NCBI RefSeq assembly: GCF_039544105.1
Contig: NZ_BAABLA010000123.1
Direction: 5' to 3' (one strand)
Source of the DNA: Haloechinothrix_A salitolerans
GTDB taxonomy: Bacteria > Actinomycetota > Actinomycetes > Mycobacteriales > Pseudonocardiaceae
DNA length: 64,000 nucleotides
This document shows positions 7,149 to 15,889 of the stretch, in pieces. The stretch's first letter is position 1; every line of letters begins with the position of its first letter. The notes beneath the pieces are model-generated. The model was not told the DNA's origin. It was given only the letters and a program-made list of their open reading frames with translations, and searched no databases. The position numbers were made by a program, and so were the translations under genes.

Positions 7149-9059
7149 ATGGCGGCTGCGACAATCGGGGGCGTGTTCTGGAACGACTTCCTCCGACTGC
7201 TGGCGCGCGACGCGGCGGCGGTCGAGTTCGAGGGGCCGCTGCTCGCCGCACGGGCGCGCGGCGAGCCCCCGGAAGTGATCGAAGAACTCGAGGAAGGTAA
7301 GCACCTCGCGTTGCAGGTTCGCGAGATGCTGGCCAGCAGACGTCGCCGGGAGGGCCAGCTCACCGCCCTGTTCGAGACCGCTGGCGACCTTGCGCGCCTG
7401 TCCGACCTCGACTCCGTGCTGAACGCGATCGTGCGCAGGGCGCGACAACTGCTCGGCACCGACATCGCCTACCTGACCATGCACGACCCCGTACGCGGCG
7501 ACACCTACATGAGGGTCACGGACGGCTCGACGTCGGCGGCATTCCAGCAGCTCAGGCTCTCGTTTGGCGAGGGGCTCGGTGGACTCGTCGCGCAGACCGG
7601 CATGCCGTACTTCACGTCGAACTACATGTCCGACCCGCAGTTCCGCCACGTCCACACCATCGACTCCGCAGTCGAGCAGGAGGGCCTGGTCTCGATCCTC
7701 GGCGTGCCGCTCCAAATCGGCTCGCGGGTGATCGGCGTGCTGTTCGCCGCCAACCGCGCCGAGCGGCCGTTCACGCGGGAGGAAGTCGCGTTGCTCGGTT
7801 CGCTCGCCGCGCACGCGGCCGTCGCCATCGACCAAGCCCGGCTGCTGGAAGAGACCAGGGTCGCGCTTGACGAGCTGAACAGCGCTAACCGACTACTCCA
7901 GGAGCACAGCGAGGCCGTGGAACGCGCGGCGGCCGCCCACGACAAAATGGCGCAGCTCGTGCTCACCGGCGGCGGCGTCGCCGAGCTGGCCGTGAGTACC
8001 GTCGAGGTCATTGGCGGATCACTGCTCGTGCTGGACGAACACGACCGCGAACTCGCCAGCGTCGCGAACCCCGAGTCGATCGAGCCGCAGTCGTTGCGGG
8101 GCGCGGTCGCGGCATCGCGGGCGAGTGGACGGTCGGTGCGCGAATCCGGGCATTGGGTCGCCGCCGTCTCCGCGGGCACCGAACACCTCGGCGCGCTGGT
8201 CCTCAGCGGCAAACACGAGCTGGAGGACGCCGATCAGCGCATCCTCGAGCGCGCCGCCGTCGTCACCGCCCTCTTGCTGCTCGCGCGACGATCCGGCGCT
8301 GAGGCGGAGAGCCGTGTGCGTGGCGAGCTGCTGGACGACCTGCTGCGACGTAGCGACCTCGACCGCGCCGCGCTGGATGCCTTGACCGCGAGAGCGGACC
8401 GTCTCGGTGCCGACCTGGACGCGCCTTACTCGGTATACGTCGCCGATGTCGGCAGCGCGGATCGGCAGCGAGCGATCCTGGCCGCGAACCACATCGCCCG
8501 CACACGGTACGGCCTCGGCGGCAGCTTCGACGGCAAGATCGTCCTGCTGCTTCCCACCGAGGAACCCGGCAAGGAGGCGGCCGCGCTCGCGTCGGAACTG
8601 GGGCCGACGCTGTCGGCCGAGGTCACCGTGGGCGGGGCGGGACCGGCGCGCGGCGCGGCGAATGTGGCATCCACCTACGCCGAGGCGCAGCGATGTCTTG
8701 GTGCACTCCGAACGCTTGGCCGGACGGGTGAGGGCGCCAGCGCGGCCGAGATCGGTTTCGTCGGTCTCGTGCTTAGCGACCAACCAGACGTATCCGGGTT
8801 CGTCGACGCGCAGCTCGGGGCCATTGTGGACTACGACGACCGGCGTGGCACCGAGCTGATCAGCACGCTGCGAACCTACTTCGCCTGCAACGGGAATCTC
8901 GCCAAGACCAAGGATGCCCTGCACGTCCACGTCAACACCGTCGCGCAACGGTTGGACCGCATCTCGCGACTCATCGGAGACGATTGGCAGGCGCCCGAGC
9001 GGATGCTGGAGTTGCAGCTGGCCTTGCGGCTACACCAGCTGCGGCACGGCAAGCGCTGA
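7149..9059 (+). CDS. GAF-domain PucR/CdaR-family transcriptional regulator
   Basis: A 636-residue regulator. After a short helical N-terminus comes a GAF sensor domain (about residues 75-230, with LLGTDIAYLTMHDPVRGDTY), a coiled segment, a GGDEF-like CdaR middle domain, and a C-terminal PucR helix-turn-helix (RTYFACNGNLAKTKDALHVH, then VNTVAQRLDRI). Such proteins usually activate adjacent catabolic operons in response to small organic acids. It lies between the SDR and the importer genes on the same strand and is the natural regulator of this locus. A GTG at 7173 is an alternative start. Confidence 0.85.
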   Translation: MAAATIGGVFWNDFLRLLARDAAAVEFEGPLLAARARGEPPEVIEELEEGKHLALQVREMLASRRRREGQLTALFETAGDLARLSDLDSVLNAIVRRARQLLGTDIAYLTMHDPVRGDTYMRVTDGSTSAAFQQLRLSFGEGLGGLVAQTGMPYFTSNYMSDPQFRHVHTIDSAVEQEGLVSILGVPLQIGSRVIGVLFAANRAERPFTREEVALLGSLAAHAAVAIDQARLLEETRVALDELNSANRLLQEHSEAVERAAAAHDKMAQLVLTGGGVAELAVSTVEVIGGSLLVLDEHDRELASVANPESIEPQSLRGAVAASRASGRSVRESGHWVAAVSAGTEHLGALVLSGKHELEDADQRILERAAVVTALLLLARRSGAEAESRVRGELLDDLLRRSDLDRAALDALTARADRLGADLDAPYSVYVADVGSADRQRAILAANHIARTRYGLGGSFDGKIVLLLPTEEPGKEAAALASELGPTLSAEVTVGGAGPARGAANVASTYAEAQRCLGALRTLGRTGEGASAAEIGFVGLVLSDQPDVSGFVDAQLGAIVDYDDRRGTELISTLRTYFACNGNLAKTKDALHVHVNTVAQRLDRISRLIGDDWQAPERMLELQLALRLHQLRHGKR

Positions 9060-9167
9060 ACCTACGGCCGAGCGGCCCCATGTGAATTCAAGCCACACCC
9101 CATTCGCGATTTATGTGTCTTGGCCCCATGTCGCGCTGGGGTGGCGATTCCTAATGTGATCGCCGTG

Positions 9168-9953
9168 ATGAGCGCCACATCGTCCTCGACGGGCAGTACA
9201 GACACCGACCCGGTGCTGCGCACGAGCGGGTTGTCCAAGGAGTTCAGCGGTTTCCGTGCCGTGAGCGACGTCGACCTCAGCGTCGCGCCTGGCACCGTGC
9301 ACGCCCTTGTCGGGCCGAACGGGGCGGGCAAGACGACGCTGTTCAACCTGCTGACCGGCTTCCTCAAACCGAGCAGCGGCACGATCACCATCGAGGGGCA
9401 CGACGTCACCGGCATGCGCCCCGAGCAGATCGCGCAGCGCGGCGTCGCGCGGTCGTTCCAGATCGCCAGCCTCTTCGAGGAACTGACGCTGGCCGAACAC
9501 GTCGAACTCGCGCTGCAGGGTCGCGACGGCACGGGGTACCGGTTCTGGCGGTCCGACAAGCGCTTGCGCCGGTATGCCGCCGAAACGGGCAGGCTCCTCG
9601 ATCAGGTCGGGCTTGGTGGCATGTCCGGAGCCCCGGCGGGCAGCCTGGCCTACGGGCAGAAGCGCGCGCTGGAACTGGCCCTCGCCCTCGCGCTGTCGCC
9701 GAGGCTGCTACTGCTCGATGAGCCGACCGCGGGCATGGGAGTCGAGGACGTCACGCGCACCATCGAGCTGATCAAGCGCGTGCGCGCCGATCGCACCATC
9801 GTGCTCGTCGAGCACAACATGCAGGTCGTCGCCGACCTCGCCGACCGGGTCACCGTGCTGCAGTTCGGCAAGGTGCTCGCGGAGGGCGGCTACCAGGAGG
9901 TCCGCGAGAACCCGGACGTCATCACCGCCTACCTGGGAGAAGCCGTTGCTTAA
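9168..9953 (+). CDS. ABC transporter ATPase, LivG type
   Basis: A 261-residue ATPase of the hydrophobic amino-acid uptake (HAAT) class. Walker A is GPNGAGKTT, the signature is LAYGQKRALELALAL, Walker B is LLLLDEPTAGM, and the LivG-type C-terminus ends in VITAYLGEA. It energises the permeases at 12.1-14.0 kb. The start was taken at ATG 9168; no strong ribosome site is seen. The 108-bp upstream gap contains the decamer GGCCCCATGT twice (9074 and 9122), possible regulator contacts. It overlaps the next ATPase gene by 8 bp. Confidence 0.88.
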   Translation: MSATSSSTGSTDTDPVLRTSGLSKEFSGFRAVSDVDLSVAPGTVHALVGPNGAGKTTLFNLLTGFLKPSSGTITIEGHDVTGMRPEQIAQRGVARSFQIASLFEELTLAEHVELALQGRDGTGYRFWRSDKRLRRYAAETGRLLDQVGLGGMSGAPAGSLAYGQKRALELALALALSPRLLLLDEPTAGMGVEDVTRTIELIKRVRADRTIVLVEHNMQVVADLADRVTVLQFGKVLAEGGYQEVRENPDVITAYLGEAVA

Positions 9954-10638
9954 CGTCAACACGCTGACCGCGCGCTACGGCGAGGCGCAGGTGCTGCAAG
10001 GGGTGTCGCTCGGTGTCGACACCGGGGAAGTCGCGACGCTGGTCGGGCGCAATGGCGCTGGCAAGACGACCCTGCTGCGTTGTCTGATGGGCCTGCACCG
10101 GTCCATGACCGGCGACATCGAGTTCGACGGAACGAGCATCGCGACGCTGCCGCCACACAAACGCTGCCGCCTTGGTCTCGGGTACGTGCCGGACGACCGC
10201 GGGATCTACGCGAGCCTTTCGGTGGAGGAGAATCTCACGTTGCCGCCGGTGACCGGCCCGAATGCCTGGCCGCTGGAGAAGGTGTACGAGACATTCCCGG
10301 TGCTCGCCGAGCGGCGGCGGCAGGCGGGCACCCACCTGTCCGGCGGGGAACAGCAGATGCTCGCTATCGCGCGCGTGCTGCGTATGGGTGCCCGCATTCT
10401 GCTGGCCGACGAGCCGACCGAGGGGCTGGCGCCGCTACTGGTGCGGCAGATCGGCGAGATCATTCGCACCGTCAAGGAGCACGGCGTCACGGTGCTGTTG
10501 ATCGAGCAAAACGTCCACTTCGCATCGACGGTGGCCGACCGCCACTACCTCATCGCGCAGGGCCGTGTCGTCGAGTCGCTAGACAACGCGGAAGTCGAGC
10601 GGCGCGAGCACGAACTGCTGGAGTACTTGGGCATTTGA
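9946..10638 (+). CDS. ABC transporter ATPase, LivF type
   Basis: A 230-residue second ATPase. Walker A GRNGAGKTTLLRC, signature THLSGGEQQMLAIARVL, Walker B RILLADEPTEGLAPLLV; the last string is typical of LivF. It begins with TTG at 9946, inside the end of the LivG gene and preceded by GGGAGA, so translation is coupled. With LivG it forms the heterodimeric motor of the importer. Confidence 0.88.
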   Translation: MLNVNTLTARYGEAQVLQGVSLGVDTGEVATLVGRNGAGKTTLLRCLMGLHRSMTGDIEFDGTSIATLPPHKRCRLGLGYVPDDRGIYASLSVEENLTLPPVTGPNAWPLEKVYETFPVLAERRRQAGTHLSGGEQQMLAIARVLRMGARILLADEPTEGLAPLLVRQIGEIIRTVKEHGVTVLLIEQNVHFASTVADRHYLIAQGRVVESLDNAEVERREHELLEYLGI

Positions 10639-10699
10639 CGAGGCATCTCCCCGAGAACCAATGACCAGGCTATCCATTCACGACTAGGGAGGAACTCAC

Positions 10700-11962
10700 G
10701 TGGCAACCAAGCTCACGACAGTGGGTGCGCTCACCGCCACCCTCACGCTGGGCGCCGTGATCGCCGGGTGCGCCGGTGCGGGCGGGCCGCAGAGCGAGGG
10801 CGGCGCGCTCACCGACGACGCCATCAAACTCGGGGTGATCACCGATCTGTCCGGTGTGTACTCCGAGCTGGCTGGCCCGAACGCCGTCGAGGCGGTGAAG
10901 ATGGCTGTCGAGGACTTCAAGGCCGAGCACGGCGATGACGCCGTCACCCAGAACATCGAGGTGACCGACGCCGACCACCAGAACAAGCCGGAGATCGCCA
11001 ACACAACCGCGCGGGAGATGTACGACCGTGACGGCGTGGACGCGATCTTCGACGTCCCGACCTCGTCGGCGGCGTTGGCGGTGGCGAACGTGGCGCAGCA
11101 GAACAAGAAGATGTACTTCAACATCGGCGCCGCGACCACCGAGCTGACCGGTGAACAGTGCAACGCCTACACGTACCACTACGCCTACAACACCTACATG
11201 CTCGCGCACGGAACGGGAAAGACCGTGACCGAGCAGGGTGCGGAGAACTGGTACATCATCTATCCGGACTACGCGTTCGGTCAGGACATGAACAAGAGTT
11301 TCACCGCCGCGATCGAGGGTGCGGGTGGCTCGGTGGTCAAGGCGGACCCCACGCCGTTCCCGAACGACAACTTCTCGACGTTCATGACGAAGGCGCCAAC
11401 ACTGTCGCCGAAGCCGGACGTCATGGGCACGATGCAGGCGGGCGGTGACTTGGTCAACGTCGTCAAGCAGTACAACGAGTTCGGCCTTAGGGACAAAGGC
11501 GTCGAGCTCGCGGTTGGGTTGATGTTCGACACCGACATCGCCTCGATCGGTGTCGACAAGCTCGAAGGGACGCTCTACACGACGCCGTGGTTCTGGAACC
11601 TCGATGAGCGCAGCCGCGAGTGGGCCGACCGGTTCGCCGACCGCACCGGCACCCGTCCGACATTCGATCACGCCGCGAACTACTCCGCCGCGACGCAGTA
11701 CCTCGAAGCGGTGCAGCGCGCCGGATCGGACGACGCCGACACGGTCCGCGAGGAGCTGGATGGGCACACCTTCGACGACTTCTTCGCCCGCAGCGCGGAG
11801 TTCCGCGCCGAGGATCACGCCGTCACCCACGACGCGTACCTGGCCCGGGTGAAGGAAGAAAAGGACGTCGAGGAGGACTTCGACTTCACGGAGAAGGTCG
11901 ACACCATTCCGGCCGACGAGGCCTACATGGACCCGGCCGACTCCGGCTGTGACATGGGCTGA
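10700..11962 (+). CDS. ABC importer substrate-binding lipoprotein (HAAT type)
   Basis: A 420-residue secreted lipoprotein: positively charged start, hydrophobic LTATLTLGAVIAGC with lipobox IAGC, then a type-1 periplasmic-binding fold beginning IKLGVITDLSGVYSELAGPN. The ligand could be a short hydroxyacid or amide rather than an amino acid, since the neighbours are an SDR and a secreted esterase. Start GTG 10700 follows AGGGAGGAA. A strong hairpin right after the stop would raise its mRNA level relative to the permeases. Confidence 0.88.
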   Translation: MATKLTTVGALTATLTLGAVIAGCAGAGGPQSEGGALTDDAIKLGVITDLSGVYSELAGPNAVEAVKMAVEDFKAEHGDDAVTQNIEVTDADHQNKPEIANTTAREMYDRDGVDAIFDVPTSSAALAVANVAQQNKKMYFNIGAATTELTGEQCNAYTYHYAYNTYMLAHGTGKTVTEQGAENWYIIYPDYAFGQDMNKSFTAAIEGAGGSVVKADPTPFPNDNFSTFMTKAPTLSPKPDVMGTMQAGGDLVNVVKQYNEFGLRDKGVELAVGLMFDTDIASIGVDKLEGTLYTTPWFWNLDERSREWADRFADRTGTRPTFDHAANYSAATQYLEAVQRAGSDDADTVREELDGHTFDDFFARSAEFRAEDHAVTHDAYLARVKEEKDVEEDFDFTEKVDTIPADEAYMDPADSGCDMG

Positions 11963-11971
11963 ACCGGGGGT

Positions 11972-12006
11972 GCCGCCGGTGGCCGCTCCCCTCGGCCACC
12001 GGCGGC
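11972..12006 (+). terminator. intra-operon hairpin
   Basis: GCCGCCGGTGGCC and GGCCACCGGCGGC form a 13-bp GC stem around a 9-nt loop. There is no T-tract, and the permease genes follow in the same direction, so it is more likely an attenuator or 3'-stabilising hairpin for the binding-protein mRNA than a full stop. Confidence 0.7.
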
Positions 12007-12094
12007 TCTAGCCGACGGCACTCGTAGCTCAGTTATGTGCCTCGGTGGCGGCCAGTGACGGTGCACAGTGACTCGTGGATGAGGTGACACGCAG

Positions 12095-12970
12095 GTGAGC
12101 GGACTGCTCCAGCAGTTGTTCAATGGGCTGGTGAGCGGCAGCTTCTACGCGCTGCTCGCGCTTGGCCTCTCGGTGATCTTCGGCATGCTCGGCGTGGTGA
12201 ACTTCGCCCACGGCGCGTTCTACATGCTTGGTGCGTTCGGTGCGTTCGTACTGCTCGACAGCGTGGGGTTGAGCTGGTGGTTGGCGCTGCTCGTTGTGCC
12301 GATCCTGCTCGGCGTTTTGGGCATGGTGTTGGAGCGGCTGTTCGTGCATCGGCTGATGCATCTGTATCCGCTTTACAACTTCCTGCTGACCTTCGGTATC
12401 GCGTTGATCCTGCAGGACCTGATCCGGATGAAGTACGGCGTCACGTCCCAGCCATACGCCCGTCCGTCCATCCTGGACGGATCAGTCGACCTCGGGCTGT
12501 TCACCTACCCCAAGTACCAGGTGTTCGTGTTCGTGTTCTCGATCGCGCTGTCCGGGTTGGTGTGGCTGGTGCTCGCCCGCACCCGTGTCGGGATGATCGT
12601 GCGGGCGTCCACCGAGCGCGCCGAGCTGACGCGGTCGCTCGGCATCGACGTCCGGCGCTGGGTCACGCCGGTGTTCGGATTCGGCATCGCGCTGGCCGGG
12701 CTGGCGGGGGTGCTTGCCGCGCCGATGCGCGCGGTGAACTCCTCGATGGGCGCCGACCTGATCATCGTGATCTTCGCTGTCGTCGTCATCGGCGGCCTCG
12801 GGTCGGTGCTTGGCTCGGTCGCCGCCGGCTACATCGTCGGCATGTTGACCGCACTCGGCAATTTCTACGTTCCCGCGCTGTCGCAGAGCCTGGTGTTCAT
12901 CCTCATGGCACTGGTGCTGCTGTTACGGCCAGCCGGACTCTTCGGCCGCGAGGAAGGCGTCCACGCATGA
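12095..12970 (+). CDS. ABC importer permease, LivH type
   Basis: A 291-residue membrane protein with about eight hydrophobic segments. The N-terminus LVSGSFYALLALGLSVIFGM, then LGVVNFAHGAFYMLGAF, is the LivH signature, and GIDVRRWVTPVFGFGIALAG is the cytoplasmic coupling region. It starts with GTG 12095, and its stop overlaps the ATG of the next permease (ATGA). Confidence 0.9.
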   Translation: MSGLLQQLFNGLVSGSFYALLALGLSVIFGMLGVVNFAHGAFYMLGAFGAFVLLDSVGLSWWLALLVVPILLGVLGMVLERLFVHRLMHLYPLYNFLLTFGIALILQDLIRMKYGVTSQPYARPSILDGSVDLGLFTYPKYQVFVFVFSIALSGLVWLVLARTRVGMIVRASTERAELTRSLGIDVRRWVTPVFGFGIALAGLAGVLAAPMRAVNSSMGADLIIVIFAVVVIGGLGSVLGSVAAGYIVGMLTALGNFYVPALSQSLVFILMALVLLLRPAGLFGREEGVHA

Positions 12971-14001
12971 TCCTGACCAGGCTTGCCAAGCTCACCAACG
13001 GCTGGAACCCGGCGCTGCGGATAGCGCTGCTCGTCATCGGGCTGGTACTCGCGTTCGGGCTACCGTGGACGATGTACCCGCCTGTCGCGCTGGACATCAC
13101 CGCTTGGGCGTTGTTCGCGGTGGCGCTCGACCTGTTGCTCGGCTACACCGGGATGCTCTCGTTCGGGCACGCGGCGTTCTGGGGCTCGTCGGCGTACGCG
13201 ACGGGCATCATCGCGATCGAGACCGGGATGCCGTTCCCGGTCGCGGTGCTCGGCGGCGCGCTGGTCGCCGCACTGCTCGCGCTGCCTATCGCGATGCTGT
13301 CCGTGCGCCGGTCCGGCATCTACTTCGCCATGGTGACGCTGGCGTTCGCACAGCTTGTTTTCTTCATCGCGAACCAGTGGCGTTCGGTGACCGGCGGTGA
13401 GAACGGTCTCCAAGGCATCCCGCGCGAGTTCTTCGGGCTCGACCTGTCCGACTCGTTCTATTTCTACTACGCTGCGCTGCCGCTGATCCTGCTCGGCCTC
13501 TTGGGCGCGTGGCGAGTGGTGCACTCGCCATTCGGCAGGGTGATGGTGGCGATCCGGGAGAACCAAGCGCGGGCGCGGGCGCTTGGTTACCCGGTCGACC
13601 GCTACAAGGTGCAAGTGTTCGTGCTGTCGGCGTTCCTCGCTGGGATCGCGGGCGGCGTCTACGCCGTTGGTCACGGGTTCGCGTCGCTGCAAGAGGTGTA
13701 CTGGACGACGTCCGGCAAGGTCGTCGTGATGAACATTCTCGGTGGCATGGGCACGCTCTGGGGGCCGGTGCTCGGCGCGGGAATCATCGTGCTGCTGGAG
13801 GATTACCTCGCCACCGCGGGAATCGACGCGGTCGGCCTGGTCACCGGTTTGATCTTCGTCGTCACCGTGCTGCTGTTCCGGCGCGGCATTTGGGGAACAG
13901 TGCGACACCTGGTGCGCTCCCACGCGCCCAAGGACGACGGAAACGACGAAGCGCGGCAAGAAGAGCCGGAGCCCAAACCGGCCCCGGCCCGGCAAGGGTG
14001 A
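12967..14001 (+). CDS. ABC importer permease, LivM type
   Basis: A 344-residue multi-pass permease: LGYTGMLSFGHAAFWGSSAY is the LivM motif and AIRENQARARALGYPVDRYK the coupling loop. Start ATG 12967 overlaps the LivH stop. The last 30 residues are charged (KDDGNDEARQEEPEPKPAP) and cytoplasmic. It completes the five-part importer. Confidence 0.9.
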   Translation: MILTRLAKLTNGWNPALRIALLVIGLVLAFGLPWTMYPPVALDITAWALFAVALDLLLGYTGMLSFGHAAFWGSSAYATGIIAIETGMPFPVAVLGGALVAALLALPIAMLSVRRSGIYFAMVTLAFAQLVFFIANQWRSVTGGENGLQGIPREFFGLDLSDSFYFYYAALPLILLGLLGAWRVVHSPFGRVMVAIRENQARARALGYPVDRYKVQVFVLSAFLAGIAGGVYAVGHGFASLQEVYWTTSGKVVVMNILGGMGTLWGPVLGAGIIVLLEDYLATAGIDAVGLVTGLIFVVTVLLFRRGIWGTVRHLVRSHAPKDDGNDEARQEEPEPKPAPARQG

Positions 14002-14016
14002 CCGGAGGGAGCAACC

Positions 14017-15411
14017 ATGGGCGGCAGAATCGTGCTGGCGGCAGCGTTCGTGTCCGTGCTCGCGGCACCGCTCATCACAGTGAGCGGCACCGGAGTCGCT
14101 GGCGCCGACGGGTGTGAGGGCATCGGGCGGATCGATGTCCCCGGTGCGGTGCAACAGAAACAGGCGTGCCTCGATGACCTGACGACGGCGGGCACCACGA
14201 CGTCCGGTCACACCAACCCAGACGACTGGTCCGGCCTCCATGCGTCTGGCACGGAGAACCCGACCGGCGTGCCCGGCGTGCAGGTGGACGGTTACTTCCC
14301 GGACGAGTCCACCAGCAACACCAACAACGGCTGGGCGCACGACTCGCAGTTCGTCATCCGACTGCCGGAGGACTGGAACGGTAAGGTCGTCATCACCGGC
14401 GCACCGGGTGTGCGCAGGCAGTACGCCAACGACTACATCATCAGCGACTGGGTGCTCGACAAGGGCTACGCCTTCGCGAGCACCGACAAAGGCAACACCG
14501 GCCTTGAGTTCTACAAGGACGGCGCGCGGCCCGGCGACGCCGTGGCTGAGTGGCACTACCGCGTCACGCAACTCACCCTCGCCACGAAGCGGGTCGCGGC
14601 GCAGTACTACGGCCAACGTCCACATCGGACGTATGTGACCGGCATATCCAACGGCGGTTACCTTACCCGCTGGGCGCTGGAGAACCACCCGAAGCTGTAC
14701 GACGGCGGCGTGGACTGGGAAGGCACATTGTTCACTGAGGACGGACCGAATCTGTTCACCTACCTGCCCGCCGCGTTACGGAACTACCCGGCTTACAAGG
14801 CTGGGGATTCCGACGCACACCAGGCGATGATCGACGCCGGGTTCGAGCCCGGCTCGGAGTTCCTGTGGGACTTCCACTACTCCTACTACTGGGACCTCAC
14901 CCAGCGCATCTATCGGGAGGAGTTCGACCCGGACTACGACGGCGCGCTGGAGGCGGGCATCCCGTTCTGCCAGCCGGGAACTCCGAACTGCGACGCTGAC
15001 TACGACTACGCCGCCCGACCGGAGAGCGTGCACGACGCGGTCGGCAGGGTGTCCAACACCGGCGACATCGGCAAGCCGATGATCACCCTGCACGGCACGC
15101 TGGACGCGCTGCTCCCAATACGCACCGACTCCGACGTCTACCGGAACATGGTGCGGCGCTCGGGTAAGTCGCGGCTCCACCGGTATTACGTCGTCGAGGA
15201 CGGCAACCACGTCGACGGGCTGTACGACAATTACCCGGACCGGCTCCGACCGATGTTGCCCTGCTACCGCGAGGCGTTCGACGCGATGGTTCGGTGGGTG
15301 GAGGATCGCGACCGCCCCGCCCACAACGGCGTCATCCCCAATGTCGAGGACGACCCGGTGAACGACTGCGACCTCCCCAGCCCCGGCCGGGGTCGTGTCC
15401 CCCGTTCCTGA
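14017..15411 (+). CDS. secreted alpha/beta-hydrolase (tannase/3-hydroxybutyrate-oligomer-hydrolase-like)
   Basis: A 464-residue exported protein. Residues 1-30 are a Sec signal (LAAAFVSVLAAPLITVSG..AGA). The mature part has a nucleophile elbow YVTGISNGGYLTRWALENHP, an acid/histidine region MITLHGTLDALLPIRTDSDV and EDGNHVDG, giving a plausible Ser-Asp-His triad. Paired cysteines (CEG..ACLDD; CQPGTPNCD) suit an extracellular enzyme. The fold resembles tannase/feruloyl esterase and extracellular 3HB-oligomer hydrolases. It follows the permease gene by 15 bp with GGAGGGAG, so it belongs to the import operon; an extracellular ester feeding the SDR is the simplest reading. The final codons lie inside a tandem repeat. 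Confidence 0.7.
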   Translation: MGGRIVLAAAFVSVLAAPLITVSGTGVAGADGCEGIGRIDVPGAVQQKQACLDDLTTAGTTTSGHTNPDDWSGLHASGTENPTGVPGVQVDGYFPDESTSNTNNGWAHDSQFVIRLPEDWNGKVVITGAPGVRRQYANDYIISDWVLDKGYAFASTDKGNTGLEFYKDGARPGDAVAEWHYRVTQLTLATKRVAAQYYGQRPHRTYVTGISNGGYLTRWALENHPKLYDGGVDWEGTLFTEDGPNLFTYLPAALRNYPAYKAGDSDAHQAMIDAGFEPGSEFLWDFHYSYYWDLTQRIYREEFDPDYDGALEAGIPFCQPGTPNCDADYDYAARPESVHDAVGRVSNTGDIGKPMITLHGTLDALLPIRTDSDVYRNMVRRSGKSRLHRYYVVEDGNHVDGLYDNYPDRLRPMLPCYREAFDAMVRWVEDRDRPAHNGVIPNVEDDPVNDCDLPSPGRGRVPRS

Positions 15412-15514
15412 CGCCGTGTCCCCCGTTCCGGACGTTGTGTTCTGCACTCACGACGCTGTGTTCTGCACTCACGACGTTGTATTCGGCGTTCGCGACGGCG
15501 TATTCGGCGTACCC
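15389..15514. repeat. 21-bp tandem repeat, six units
   Basis: Six 21-bp units with no spacers (starting 15389, 15410, 15431, 15452, 15473, 15494). Consensus GACGYYGTRT followed by variable CC/TCTGC/TCGGC blocks; units 3 and 4 share TGTGTTCTGCACTCACGACG. The first unit overlaps the last codons and stop of the secreted hydrolase. The same unit type recurs at 21370-21432. Confidence 0.9.
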
Positions 15515-15615
15515 GTCAGTGATGGGCGCGGTGTGATGTGCGCCGTGACCGGGTTTGCGTTGTCGCCGTCGCTGGCAACCCGATGGGTGTCATCACAGGA
15601 AGGAGGATTTCCACG

Positions 15616-15834
15616 ATGGCTAACCAGCAGGGCATCAAGGGCGTCATGGAGGACGTCAAGGGCCGGCTGAAGGAATCGGCAGGCACGCTGCTCGGCAACG
15701 ACGAGATGCGGCGTGAGGGACGGACGCAGCAGCACAAGGGCGAGTCCCAGCAGCGGGTTGCCGAGCACGAGAGCCAGGCCGAGCAGGCACGTCAGAACGC
15801 TGCTGCCGCTGAGCAGAACGAGCGGCGGCAGTAG
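15616..15834 (+). CDS. CsbD-family small stress protein
   Basis: A 72-residue hydrophilic protein. GIKGVMEDVKGRLKESAGTLLGND is the CsbD family core, followed by a Gln/Glu/Ala-rich helical tail. CsbD proteins belong to general-stress (SigB-type) regulons, but their function is unknown. Start ATG 15616 is 9 bp after AGGAGG. A symmetric terminator follows. A SigB/F-type sigma factor is encoded at 39.7 kb. Confidence 0.85.
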   Translation: MANQQGIKGVMEDVKGRLKESAGTLLGNDEMRREGRTQQHKGESQQRVAEHESQAEQARQNAAAAEQNERRQ

Positions 15835-15849
15835 TAGCGGCGCGACACG

Positions 15850-15882
15850 ATAGGCCCGGCGGCACTCGACCGCCGGGCCTAT
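15850..15882. terminator. bidirectional terminator
   Basis: ATAGGCCCGGCGG and CCGCCGGGCCTAT form a perfect 13-bp stem with a 7-nt loop between the convergent CsbD and methyltransferase genes. Confidence 0.85.
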
Positions 15883-15889
15883 TGATGTG

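Noticed and set aside
13060..14688. 542-codon open frame on the minus strand
   Set aside because: It is antisense to the LivM and secreted hydrolase genes, has an Arg/His-rich composition typical of a GC-rich shadow frame and no family pattern.
15389..15514. CRISPR array
   Set aside because: The units are contiguous 21-mers with no unique spacers, and no cas genes are near.
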